NCBI RefSeq assembly: GCF_036320965.1
Contig: NC_092287.1
Location: forward strand, 2,901,797-2,965,796
DNA: 64,000 nt
Source: Panulirus ornatus
Taxonomy: Eukaryota > Arthropoda > Malacostraca > Decapoda > Palinuridae
Direction of reading: 5' to 3'
Shown: piece after piece, positions 1-10,083 of the stretch
Layout: each line of letters opens with the position of its first letter
Numbering within the stretch: the first letter of the stretch is position 1
Notes under the pieces: model-generated
Database searches by the model: none
What the model saw: the letters and a program-made list of their open reading frames with translations, nothing else
Told to the model about the DNA's origin: nothing
Made by a program: the position numbers and the translations under genes

Positions 1-706
1 GAACATTATATAGCCACATTAGACAGAAGTAGTAGGTAGGCACATTAAGCAGAAGCCTTGCCCTAAAGTTATTGTTATGGGTGAGGCTCTAAAGCCTATG
101 AAGTGGCACTGGAGTTCACCATCTAAGGAGACTCTTTTGCCATGGAGTCAATGATATAGGTACAAAACACATCCTGAATAAATGATGCCTGAATTAAAGA
201 TAACTTATGAAGAAAAAGAAAAGCTCTTCATCATTCAAGAACAAAGAAAGATAAAGGAATGTTCTTATAATTCCATTCCTTGTGCTGACTGTGTAAACAC
301 ATATTAGTTTTTTGACATGAGGGGGACCATATCTATATAGTTGGCTTAATCAAATGCTGAAGATGAGAATGGGTTGGAAGTCTGGTGGAAACCTTAAAAA
401 AATGTAAACATCTAGAAGCAACTATATACAAAGAAAGAAGTAAAGTTCAAGAAATACTCGGTTATAAGAAGTAAAGTTCAAACAGATATTTGCCAGAAAT
501 GTCAGATTAAGAGATAAGGCACAATAAGAAGTTCAAAACAGTGTTTGCCATAAATGTAAGGTTAAGCGATAAGGCACAAGTATAAATATCACCCCACTTA
601 TACAATCAGGATATACAATTACACACAAACAAATGCAATAATTCAAAGAAATTTCTACCTTTTTCATGAAATATTACATTCAGACTCAAAATAAAAAATG
701 ATATAC
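1..706. other. Intron sequence at the left edge
   Basis: This AT-rich sequence lies after the last visible receptor exon. I see no further exon with paired splice sites in phase 1. It contains a degenerate tandem duplication at 468-590. Confidence 0.6.
468..590. repeat. Degenerate tandem duplication, unit about 60 bp
   Basis: Two adjacent units share AGAAG..AAGTTCAAA, then TTTGCC(A)G/TAAATGT and a closing GATAAGGCACAA. A partial third start (AAGTAAAGTTCAAG) occurs at about 440. Confidence 0.7.
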
Positions 707-854
707 CTTTGTCTTTTGTCTTAAATTCAGAACTTGGACCTGGGAAAGACTTGATTCCTAATCTCTGGTTGTACACTGTCTCTACAGCACTTCGAAATAT
801 GTATTCTGTATATGGCTGTAGTTCATTAACAGTTATAACATTATCCATACTTTT
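707..854 (-). CDS. ROS1: ROS1-like exon 26: sixth FN3 domain, C-terminal part
   Basis: This 148-nt exon (phase 0 to 1) encodes residues 1462-1510. VNELQPYTEYIFRSAVETVY is the FN3 E-F motif (L-Q-P-Y-T-x-Y). FPGPSSEFKTKDKG then matches the human ROS1 stretch with PPGKE..GKTKNG that ends this domain. It is the last exon in the window. The gene continues to the left in phase 1. Confidence 0.94.
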
Positions 855-991
855 CTGAAACAGAAATTACCAGTTTAAACAAAGAAAATGTAAAATGATA
901 ATTGAAAAGGAATAAACTGATTAAACAAGCAATCTAATTACAAATATACACACAGTAGAGTTTCACTTAAGCATAAAAAATTTCAACCTAC

Positions 992-1209
992 CATTAGCTG
1001 ACAGTGGGTTGTATTAATGGAGCAGGAGGTTGAATTTGAGTCTGAAACAGGAGCATAATACAATATGTATGTAACAGGAGGCAACGTTATTGATCTGCAG
1101 CCATCAGACTTAGCTTCAGGGGCCAATAGCATAATGGCGATTGCAGTTTCCCGACTACCAACCAACTTTGGTTTATTTGTATAATTGGATGTTACAAGGC
1201 ATTCTGTGT
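992..1209 (-). CDS. ROS1: ROS1-like exon 25: sixth FN3 domain, N-terminal part
   Basis: This 218-nt exon (phase 1 to 0) encodes residues 1389-1461. It starts DTECLVTSNYTNKP, then has a beta-rich IAIMLLAPEAKSDGC region and PPVTYILYYAPVSD, the FN3 C-C' strands with the Y-x-V/L-Y-Y pattern also found in human ROS1. It contains several sequons and cysteines (CRS, CSI, HCQ). The acceptor is TTTTCTTCCAG and the donor is GTAGGT. Confidence 0.92.
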
Positions 1210-1989
1210 CTGGAAGAAAATATAAATAACATCTGGTTACTCTCATTGGTACTATGAAGATAGGTGAAGTGAAGCCATACTGTATACACCTGGAGCAATC
1301 AAAATAAAACTGGTGCTTTTACACAGCCCATACTGACTCTCATATCTCGTCTGTTGCTTGGTAAAAACAGTAGCTGCATTCATATATGCTCTGCCTCCTC
1401 TAGGAAACTCTAGTGTATTCAACAGTCTCAAATTTTGCAAAAGCACATAAGGATGTAAAATGAGCCTGACTTTGGAAAACATCTGCATTGTACATCTAAA
1501 ATACAGATTTTCCCAAAGTTCTAATCTACTTACATCATAATGTGTTTTCACTCAATCTTAAAGACAATGTACACTTTCTTGTTAGCTAGAACATTCAAAA
1601 TTCTCAATAACCTATCTAAACATAAAATTGGTTTACATGCTCTCCTATTCTCTAAATCCCCCTCAATCCTTTTTACAGTGTCAGTCAAAATTCTACTTCA
1701 CACCTTATCACCATTTTGAACATACTTATTTCTCTGCAGTTCTTGCATCTGTGCTAACTCCCTTTACCTTAAGAAAACAACTACCACTACTATCTAAATA
1801 TCTGGCACCTGTCCACTAATTTGTGAAGTCAATCATATCTTCAAGACCTATCTATATCCAGTTTCCTATACCATTTCACTACCTCGCTCATAAAAAAACA
1901 GGAGAAAATACTCCCAAACACTGAATCTGAAAAGCTGAGGTTGAAGCATAAAATAAGCAACGTGTGGAGGTATATTATAATAAACATAC

Positions 1990-2763
1990 TTGATTGCCGT
2001 TTCCTGCATTAGCAAAGTAGAGCCAGGAAACAGAAAGAGCCATCCACTCACATACACATATATAAACATATATATATAACATAAAAACCTCCAACAGCCA
2101 GGACCGAACCATGGCCCATCCACTCATATACACGTATATATACATACTGATGTATACATATATATACATACACATATGCAGACACATACATACATACACA
2201 GGTACATATTCATACTTGCTTGCCTTCATCCATTCCTGTCACTACCCCATCCCACAGGAAACAGCATCAATTACTAGCCTCTGCTTCAGCGAGGTAGCAC
2301 CAGCTAAACAGACAAAAAAGGCAACAACTTGTTCACATTCAGTCTCTAGCTGTCATGTGTAATGCACCAAAACCACAGCTGCCTATCCACATCCAGGCCC
2401 CACAGACCTATCCATGGTTTAACCCACATGCTTCACATGCCCTGGTTCAGTCCAGTGATAGCATGTCTACTCCGGTATACAACATCCTTCCAATTCACTC
2501 TATTCCTTGCAAGCCTCTCACCCTCCTGTATGTTCAGGCCCCGATCACCCAAAATCTTTTCCTCTCCATCTCTCCACCTCCAACTTAGTCCCTTAGTTCT
2601 CCTTGTTCCCTCCACTTGACACATATATCCTCTTTATCAACCTTTCCTCATCATTCTCTCCATATCTCCAAACCATTTCAACACACCCCCCTCTGCTCTC
2701 TCAACACACTCTTTTTATTACCACAGATCTCTCTTACCCTTTCATTACTTACTCGATCAAACA
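1990..2763 (-). mobile_element. LINE fragment, 3' end, decayed
   Basis: Read on minus, this matches the C-terminal coding end and 3' tail of the RTE-like LINE that is well preserved at 38393-39501. It has the tail sequence with GCATTAGCAAAGTAG (on plus), a CATA-rich stretch, and the coding end with the RRTKGLSWRWRDG and RARNRVNW equivalents. It is 5' truncated, carries several indels and sits in the intron between receptor exons 25 and 24. Confidence 0.85.
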
Positions 2764-2986
2764 AAAGTTTCTAGGATCTTTGGGATAATCAACCATCAGC
2801 ACATTCAAAGTGTTGGCATGAATTTAAATGGTGCCCAATGTCTGAATAAGATAATCATAAAGTATTCAGATCATCTATCAAAATATGTAAAAGAAGTAAT
2901 CAAAATACAACTTCAGGAATCATCTTGCTGTATATCTTAGGTGCAGATAATAGAATAAGGGGAGATTTGAATTGGGCACCCCTTAC

Positions 2987-3163
2987 CTGGCATAGGTTGT
3001 GTGGCAAGGTCAACTGGGGCAAGAGATGAAGCATTGTGGAGTGGCTGAAAGTGCAAGTCTTCAGGCACCAACACTCCAGTCTTGGGCAGCCACAAGAGGG
3101 TTTGGTTGGTTGCAGTAAAGCAATATAGATGTGAAAAGTCAACTGCTATTTCAGTACAGGAAC
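2987..3163 (-). CDS. ROS1: ROS1-like exon 24: end of propeller 3
   Basis: This 177-nt exon (phase 1 to 1) encodes residues 1330-1388. CTEIAVDFSHLYCFTATNQT is the last blade (V-D-x-x-x-L-Y). The exon ends LATQPMP, the same closing motif as propeller 2 and as human ROS1 (MQPFP). The acceptor is GGCTCCCAG and the donor is GTAAGG. Confidence 0.93.
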
Positions 3164-3329
3164 CTGGGAGCCACAGTAAAAAATCTTATCAAATAATGCT
3201 GTAATTTTCTCTATCAATGGAAAGTTTAAACATTTTATATATACTGATATGTGATATAGCAGTGATAGTAATAATAGCCTAAAAATTATGAGGATAAACT
3301 AATGAGATATCTCTACAATGAAGACTTAC

Positions 3330-3529
3330 CATATCCATATTCTTCAGGCATAAAAATTGCTTCACAGAAGCATCCAGATATATCAGTCTTGTACACTACT
3401 GTGGACCTCGGAATATCTGGGGACAGTCCAGATGCAACAAAGTATATTGACAGGTCTGATGTGTTTGTGGTGTCAAGGGCAATGCCACCACCCAGAACAG
3501 GTGATTTCATGCAATTACAGTCCAAATTC
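3330..3529 (-). CDS. ROS1: ROS1-like exon 23: YWTD propeller 3 blade with Cys pairs
   Basis: This 200-nt exon (phase 2 to 1) encodes residues 1263-1329. NLDCNCMKSPVLGGGIALDT is followed by LSIYFVASGL and later GCFCEAIFMPE. The C-x-C and C-x-C pairs and the I-A-x-D-T motif all recur in human ROS1 at this point (CSC and CQC pairs). The donor is GTAAGT. Confidence 0.95.
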
Positions 3530-4319
3530 CTGAAAATCATAAAAATGCATGGTGATTATATAATACCAGTAATCCTTAACTAAATTGATTCATGTAGATA
3601 TAAATTAGGATAACTTTATAAATAATTTAATAATGGTGATTTTCACAATTTAGATATAAAAATTCTAATCTTTCATACCTATTCCCTTTTGCGGTGACCC
3701 TGTTATAAACCAACTTATCAAATCTCTCTCCATCCACTGGCAATATTTGTTTCCTCCCTTCTTTATCTCATTCAAGAAAAACTAAAAGAAAATACAATTT
3801 GTTTTGGCCATGAATCTTGAAACTTTGAAGAATCAATCAGATGTTTATCATTTTAATTCATCATCTCTGAAGATAAAACTGTGTAAGCTGTTCTCAAGTT
3901 CCTATTTTCATCAATTATGCTATAACACCTCCTTTGAAACAAATCTTTTCTCCAGCTGAGAGGGTGGTCAATTCCAAAAATCACTCCAAACTGCTTCAAT
4001 GACCCATAATGGACACTCAAAGGACTATTTTTCACACAATTTCATAACAAACATGTCCAGATGCAGCCTATATTGCAAGAAAAAATCATGGAAAGTCCTA
4101 CTCATTCCTCTTCCGCTATCACCATCAACCTATCCAGGTACTCACTATATACAAGATGTTACTTTATTTTGACCACCTGCAGATTCAGAGATGAAAGGAA
4201 GAAGCTGGTGGCATTTAGAAGCCTGGCATGACCATTACAGTAGACAGGGGTCTTGATGGAATAGCTGGTGATGTACAGATGTCTCCCACAGTGGGCTGTA
4301 ATTAACTATAAACTCTTAC

Positions 4320-4415
4320 CTTTCCTCATTAAAAACATTTTGCAGAGTGTTTGAAGACAAACTTGTTGCTAACAACTGAAGACCTCTATGACTTTCTTGA
4401 AGCATGAACACTTGA
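4320..4415 (-). CDS. ROS1: ROS1-like exon 22: YWTD propeller 3
   Basis: This 96-nt exon (phase 2 to 2) encodes residues 1231-1262. It was identified by its splice sites (TTGTATTCCAG and GTAAGA) and by frame continuity. QVFMLQESHRGLQLL lies where human ROS1 has a similar Q-M-F-Y-Y stretch. No other reading frame keeps the neighbouring exons in phase. Confidence 0.88.
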
Positions 4416-4466
4416 CTGGAATACAAAATAATAAAAATAAAATGTAACTAAAATATTCACAATACT

Positions 4467-4492
4467 CATTAGGAAGCAGTAACTTCCTAATG
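4467..4492. other. Perfect 10-bp inverted repeat
   Basis: CATTAGGAAG and CTTCCTAATG are separated by a 6-nt loop (CAGTAA) in the intron between receptor exons 22 and 21. It could form a small hairpin. No function can be assigned. Confidence 0.5.
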
Positions 4493-4608
4493 TTAGAAAA
4501 CATGAATATCTTTGAATGGGGCTAAAATTATCAACAAGTCAATTACAATTCATTAGAAAAACATATTGTAAAAACATGTAAGAAAGAAACAATAAGAAAA
4601 AATCTAAC

Positions 4609-4808
4609 CTAGTCATGGGAGACAGTAAGAATTTCTTGATATGGCCAGTCATGTTGATTTTGTTAACTAATTTTCTACTCTTCTGTCCAATATTGAGAGT
4701 GTGAATCTTAATTTCATCAGATTCTACTGGCTGTCTTTCAGCCCACACAATCACTTCACCAATCCAGTCTACTGCTAAGCCAACGCCAACACCATCAAGC
4801 CGCAAAAG
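4609..4808 (-). CDS. ROS1: ROS1-like exon 21: YWTD propeller 3 blade
   Basis: This 200-nt exon (phase 0 to 2) encodes residues 1165-1230. GVGVGLAVDWIGEVIVWAER is a blade (V-D-W-I-x-x-x-I-V-W-A); human ROS1 has TIDWISRHLYFA. A sequon (NMT) precedes IKKFLLSPMTR. The acceptor is TTCTCTTTTTAG and the donor is GTTAGA. Confidence 0.94.
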
Positions 4809-5441
4809 CTAAAAAGAGAAAACATATTGAACATCAAAAAAAAAAATGTAAACGTCATCAAGCTAACTTGCCACTTGCCCTTATCCTGTGTAGTTATTCT
4901 TGCTGCAACTAGCATTACTACAGGTGTTTAAGGAGAAAAAAAGTAAAACTGCCAGTCATATAAAAAAAGTTTGAAAATTCTGTTTAAGATATCACTATAA
5001 TCACCAACATTCATAAAAAAAGTTTGAAAATTCTATCTAAAAATATCACTATAATCAAGTTTCAATTACCCCCAATGTCAAGTCAGCCAGCCATCAACCT
5101 ACTCCCTCCACACTGCTCTAGCTTAGGTCTGGGAAAGGCTAGATTTATTCATGAATAAGTTTAGAAGGGATGAGTTAGCTTTCAAATTTTTGATGTTAGA
5201 ATGAAACCATGATGTGATTTGATTTATCTATCATGTTTTCAGTAACTGTGTACATTTCTCATGTTTATTTTTCATTAATCAAAATGTCAACAGTAAACTT
5301 GCCATGCTTGATATTCTCTGTGAGTGTCATGCCTTTTTATTTTTATGTCCGCCGACAACAGACATGTGGGAATCACATGTTAGGAGATCATTATGACCTT
5401 AATAAATGAAGTGTACATGACAGTATATACAAATGTCTAAA

Positions 5442-5537
5442 CAGCTACTTGATTGTAAAGATGGCTAAAGAGATGGGGGTCTCACTCGTGTAAGCTCTCT
5501 TCCCATACTGTACAAATAAATAATTACATTTTTTCAT
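5442..5537 (-). repeat. Dispersed core repeat with GTACTGTAC-like motif
   Basis: Read on minus, this has GTAATTATTTATTTGTACAG, then a GGGA-rich step, TTACACGAGTGAGACCCCCA and TCTCTTTAG. It is related to segments at 23878-23925, 31340-31398, 48808-49015, 54815-54856 and 62455-62890. Confidence 0.65.
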
Positions 5538-5540
5538 ACA

Positions 5541-5885
5541 TGATCACCATTTCCTGCATTAGCAAGGTATCACACCTAGAACAAACGGAGGACATATCTG
5601 CTCAATCCATTCTCCTGCTGTCATGTGTAATGCATCGAAACCACAGCTCCCTATCCACAACCAGGCCTCTCAGACCTTTCCATGGTTTACCCTGGATGCT
5701 TCACATGTCTTAAATTCAGTCCATTGACAGTACATCGACCCCTGTATAACACATTGTTCCAATTCACTCTAACCAGTGCAAGCTGTTCACCCTCCTACAT
5801 GTTCAGGCTCCAATCGCTCAAAATCCTTTTCATTTCATTCCTTCATCTCTATTTTGGTCTCCCTGTTCTCCTTCTGTACACAAAA
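5541..5885 (-). mobile_element. LINE 3' fragment, decayed
   Basis: On plus it shows the inverted LINE tail (TTTCCTGCATTAGCAAGGTA), then the segment with CCACAGCTCCCTATCCACAA and CCATGGTTTACC that marks the 3' untranslated part of this family, followed by the end of the coding region. It breaks off near 5885. Confidence 0.8.
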
Positions 5886-6425
5886 CTTCTTTCGATACTG
5901 TTTTTTCAAAATTCTTTATACTGCTCATGTCCAATGAAAGGACCAGAAGACATGGTTTTTTGAGATGCGGAACGTTTGCCAATAAACAATTGCCTGGATT
6001 CTCTCCCTCTGTAAAAATATGCAGGACTTCAGGAGTCTCCAAGATAGTACCCTCCAGGGAAAAATAATCTTGAAATGTTGGTTCTACTGCTGGAGCATGA
6101 CAAATTTTTTGTACACTCTTTTCTATAGGATTCTTTGGCAAAATTACGAGGTGAGGGCAATTGAAGGGTCAACTTAAAAAGTAGGTTTTGAGTCAATGGA
6201 CAGCATTATTTTTAAGCTAGACTCTTCTCTTGCAGTCACCTTCTTTCCTGGTCTACTGTCCCATAAGGAAGCAGATTCACTTTCCTATAATCTTTGTAGT
6301 CAGAAATCAAGCTGCAGGTAGGAAGCAGAAGGCTGCAGCTTGATGACTTGGTTAGTTGCCTGAGGTGGATGTAACTTATCTAGTGATTACAGCATTATTC
6401 TTGTGCAGAATGTTTACAATGTCAC

Positions 6426-7233
6426 ATGGAGAAAAACTGGAGGAAGTGAAGTGTTTTAGATATCTGGGAGTGGATCTGTCAGCGGATGGAACCATGGAAG
6501 CGGAAGTGGATCATAGGGTGGGGGAGGGGGCGAAAATTTTGGGAGCCTTGAAAAATGTGTGGAAGTCGAGAACATTATCTCGGAAAGCAAAAATGGGTAT
6601 GTTTGAAGGAATAGTGGTTCCAACAATGTTGTATGGTTGCGAGGCGTGGGCTATGGATAGAGATGTGCGCAGGAGGATGGATGTGCTGGAAATGAGATGT
6701 TTGAGGAAAATGTGTGGTGTGAGGTGGTTTGATCGAGTAAGTAACGTAAGGGTAAGAGAGATGTGTGGAAATAAAAAGAGCGTGGTTGAGAGAGCAGAAG
6801 AGGGTGTTTTGAAATGGTTTGGGCACATGGAGAGAATGAGTGAGGAAAGATTGACCAAGAGGATATATGTGTCGGAGGTGGAGGGAACGAGGAGAAGAGG
6901 GAGACCAAATTGGAGGTGGAAAGATGGAGTGAAAAAGATTTTGTGTGATCAGGGCCTGAACATGCAGGAGGGTGAAAGGAGGGCAAGGAATAGAGTGAAT
7001 TGGAGCGATGTGGTATACAGGGGTTGACGTGCTGTCAGTGGATTGAATCAAGGCATGTGAAGCGTCTGGGGTAAACCATGGAAAGCTGTGTAGGTATGTA
7101 TATTTGCGTGTGTGGACGTGTGTATGTACATGTGTATGGGGGGGGGTTGGGCCATTTCTTTCGTCTGTTTCCTTGCGCTACCTCGCAAACGCGGGAGACA
7201 GCGACAAAGTATAAAAAAAAAAAAAAAAAAAAA
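6426..7233 (+). mobile_element. RTE-like LINE, 5' truncated, young copy
   Basis: This carries the C-terminal third of the LINE protein, open from 6426 to 7027, then a 3' untranslated region and a 21-base A run. Visible motifs are KCFRYLGVDLSADG, PTMLYGCEAWAMDR, EEGVLKWFGHMERM, RGRPNWRWKDGVKK and RARNRVNWSDVVYRG. These are typical of the post-RT region of RTE-type endonuclease-reverse transcriptase elements. It is nearly identical to 38699-39501 on plus, with only a handful of base differences seen by eye. The catalytic RT motifs are missing because of the truncation. I see no clear target-site duplication. It lies antisense to the receptor gene within its intron. Confidence 0.92.
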
Positions 7234-7854
7234 CATTTTTGCACGCATTAAGTCTGGATGTGGCATTTCTAATCTTCTTTTCCTTAACCCAGTGGCCATG
7301 AGAGTAACTGCATGAAGTGAGGACAAGAAGAGAGTACCTTGAAAGTATATTTTTCAATGACTTAAAGCCAACTTTTTAAAACCCATTATTAGTGATATAG
7401 TATACGTGTCTTTATCAAAGCACCGGTCCAAAAGATGACACAATAGTACAATCTATGATGAAAGCCCTTTCCTCCCCACTGACAAAAAATTTTCTAAAGC
7501 AAATACTTTCTTCATTGTAAAAATAGCAACAAAAATAATAGCTGAAGCATGAGTAGATATCACTTTTTTGTATATTTCATTATGTACTAAATTAGCACAT
7601 ACTACCTACAATTACCAGCTAAGAGATGCAGCAGTAATATCAGTCCATAGGACAGACATCATTGAAATCAAATTTACAGATAATCTAATCACTATAAAGC
7701 CCAAGTTTCATCGTAAGAAGTTCTATTATTCCAAGATCATATTTTACTTTAAGTTGACAGAAGTTTTTTAAAAATTGCAGTATCATATTTCATAAAAACT
7801 GAGACTATACAGAACAAATGAAAATCATATGGTAAATCAAAGTACTATACACAC

Positions 7855-8124
7855 CCTTTGAGTGAAGTTTGTTTTCATGTCAGTCAAATATATGTCTGAA
7901 TTCATGTCCATCCAGGCAAAAGATGAATTCTTCAGAAGAGGTGTCACCCACTGTACTCTGGAATCCTCATTCAGTATTTCTATTTCTTCTTGAAGATCTG
8001 CATCAAGCTTGATAAGTGACTTGTCACTCACCACAAGGAGTAATGGAGTTGGCATATGCTGTTGAAGATCTTCCAGAACTTCAGAACTGTAAGGTCCTTT
8101 ACCCATCTCATTGACTGCTGCCAC
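7855..8124 (-). CDS. ROS1: ROS1-like exon 20: fifth FN3 end, propeller 3 start
   Basis: This 270-nt exon (phase 0 to 0, 90 codons) encodes residues 1075-1164. VAAVNEMGKGPYSSEV completes the FN3. PTPLLLVVSDKSLIKLDADL then starts the third propeller, and MDMNSDIYLTDMKTN ends a blade. The donor follows CAAAGG and reads GTGTGT, a weak but usable site that keeps the frame into exon 21. Confidence 0.93.
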
Positions 8125-8269
8125 CTGGAAAAGTTGTGCACATCCAATACACCCAAATGTTATCAAATACCACCAAAACTGACTTTTCAACAGTTACTGC
8201 TTCAATAAAAAGTAATATACAATCCTTTAACATTCTTCAATATGATATGCACATACAAAGGATTCTTAC

Positions 8270-8455
8270 CTTGAACTTATAGATTTGGTCAAAACTAAGG
8301 TTTTCAATCATCAGGTGGTTCAGGTTGCCATCCATCTCAACACTTTTGCATTTCTCTCCATCTCCTGATGTACAGTAGATTACCTCATAACTTGTAATCT
8401 TACCATTTGGCTTCTCAGGAGGAGACCAACGCAAATGGATCTTAGCAACAGCATC
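8270..8455 (-). CDS. ROS1: ROS1-like exon 19: fifth FN3 domain, N-terminal part
   Basis: This 186-nt exon (phase 0 to 0, 62 codons) encodes residues 1013-1074. IHLRWSPPEKPNGKITSYEV is a textbook FN3 B-C region (W-x-P-P...N-G-x-I-x-x-Y). Two cysteines (YCTSGDGEKC) may pair. It ends NLSFDQIYKFK. The donor is GTAAGA. Confidence 0.96.
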
Positions 8456-8549
8456 CTGTCAACATGGACCAATTAAAGAAATGTATCACAGAGATAATCT
8501 CTATAATCTCATTATATTTCCATTCCTAAGGTGATGTCAGATCATAGTA

Positions 8550-8566
8550 CAGGGTGTCTCAAAAGT
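8550..8566 (+). repeat. Mariner-like terminal motif, solitary
   Basis: CAGGGTGTCTCAAAAGT resembles the outer end of mariner/Tc1-type transposons (CAGGGTGTCCCAAAAGT-like). I found no inverted partner or transposase in the surrounding intron, so this is at most a relic. Confidence 0.3.
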
Positions 8567-8773
8567 CTAGACCCAAAGAAGAATTCATCATTTACCTTTA
8601 GTTCAGCAAACATTCATGTTGCATTTCATGAACTGGGGTAAAAATATTCATAAATATTGGACAGCACTAATGAGTATGTGAAAGCCAATTAACCTCTTGA
8701 TTCCAGATTTTTGAAACATTCAGGAATTTTGCAATATACCACATGAAGTACATTTTATCTATGAACTGCAAAC

Positions 8774-9123
8774 CTGAATTTTCTGCACAAATGTCCTCAG
8801 ATCTTGTGGAGCCTCAGGTAAGGTTGCTGGTGTTCTGAGGGTTTTCACAAGTCTTGCACCTACACTCCAGTCTGTAATGCCCCTCACAGACACCTTGAGT
8901 AAAGAATAGGGTGGCAGTGTTCCTTCATAGGGAACACTACTATGGTTTGTAAGGAATGCCTTTTTATTACTACCATTATCAATTATGACTTCATAAATAA
9001 GGTTGCCATAGTTAACATTGGTGACAGGTTCCCATTCAAGAACAAAGTCTTCCCATGTGCCTTTAACTACAACAGAGCTTGCGTCTACTTGGTCAGGAAT
9101 CACAACTGGCTTCTCAATACCAT
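8774..9123 (-). CDS. ROS1: ROS1-like exon 18: fourth FN3 domain
   Basis: At 350 nt (phase 1 to 0, residues 896-1012) this is the longest exon in the window. It carries a whole FN3: VVIPDQVDASSV at the start, FVLEWEPVTNVNYG (B-C strands), LPPYSLLKVSVRGITDWSVG (E-F-G strands), and the linker TLPEAPQDLRTF into the next FN3. Human ROS1 has VIPDSV and VPSAPENPRIF at matching places. The acceptor is TTATTTTCAG and the donor is GTTTGC. Confidence 0.96.
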
Positions 9124-9924
9124 CTGAAAATAATAACAGTACAACAGACTGGCAGGAAGGATATAAAAAAAGCAATGAGAGAAATGAGGAACACATTAAG
9201 TGATGATGCATCATGGAAGTATGGTGAAGAAATTAGGGCTGGAGCCCTAAGAAAATTAAGAAAGAAAACAATGGGAATCTGCACACACAAAGGAGCCCAT
9301 TAGTACAAGCTAGAAAGATGGGCAGTCTAAAATTTGGATCTGAAATAAGGACAGTAAACTGAGTTAGAAATTAAGGATGTGAGGTCAAAGTATGATAATA
9401 CTTTGGATGAAGTTCTGAGATCAAAAAGACACATGGAAAGGATGAGTGACTGAAGTGTAAAAGAGAGATAAAGAAAAAGAAATGAGGGAAAGCAATCATA
9501 AATAGGATGATAAAAATGATGAACAATGTGACTGAAGAGATTTTTAACTTGCAGAATTATATGGAGCTGTGCAAGGTGAGAGATGCATACAGAATGTTCT
9601 GCATGAGACAACTCACCCTACACTGCATAGACAGACAGCATAACTGAATGAAGTAGACAGACAATCAAATTAAGTCTTAACTTTCAGATAAAAGCAGATT
9701 CTTTATAAGATTATACCATCTAGTAGGTAATGAATATTTACAAAGCACAAAATTACAAATAATCTGCTTTTAAAATAACAACCTTCAGTTCACTTAAATC
9801 TAAATTACCATTATATTTACAAATTACATATCTATAAAGAAAATAAATAGAGCTAACTTAACATACTCCGCAAAATATCATAAAGGCATAATTATCAGAA
9901 CAACAAATAACTAAAATACGTTAC

Positions 9925-10083
9925 CAGGCATTGGCTGGAGGTTAGGAAGCACTATTGTAAAGTGAGAAACTTCCAAATTAGAAGTGTGAAGAGCAGCAGA
10001 ATTGTTGAGGCTGGTGTCTGAAACAACCACATCTCCATCCTCACCTAGCCAAAGCAGCCGCTCACTCAGATACCACATTGGCC
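9925..10083 (-). CDS. ROS1: ROS1-like exon 17: end of propeller 2
   Basis: This 159-nt exon (phase 1 to 1) encodes residues 843-895. PMWYLSERLLWLGEDGDVVV is the final blade. It is followed by HFTIVLPNLQPMP, which matches the human closing segment with FTIIQTSLKPLPG. The acceptor is TTAATGTAG and the donor is GTAACG. Confidence 0.94.

Larger units (their letters stand above)
4809..7854. other. Intron between receptor exons 21 and 20
   Basis: This 3-kb intron holds a direct duplication of about 54 bp (4950-5060, with AAAGTTTGAAAATTCT in both units). It also holds a dispersed core repeat (5442-5537), a minus-strand LINE fragment (5541-5885) and a young plus-strand LINE copy (6426-7233). I see no other coding signal. 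Confidence 0.7.

Noticed and set aside
6511..7051. Long minus-strand open frames over the LINE (also at 38782-39322, 14448-14946 and 22976-23624)
   Set aside because: They are the complements of LINE coding sequence, rich in Ser, His, Pro and Phe, and recur wherever the LINE occurs. The true coding strand carries RT and post-RT motifs.
9340..9640. Possible decayed LINE piece (ACACATGGAAAGGATGAGTG)
   Set aside because: Only one short word resembles the LINE and the flanks do not align by eye.
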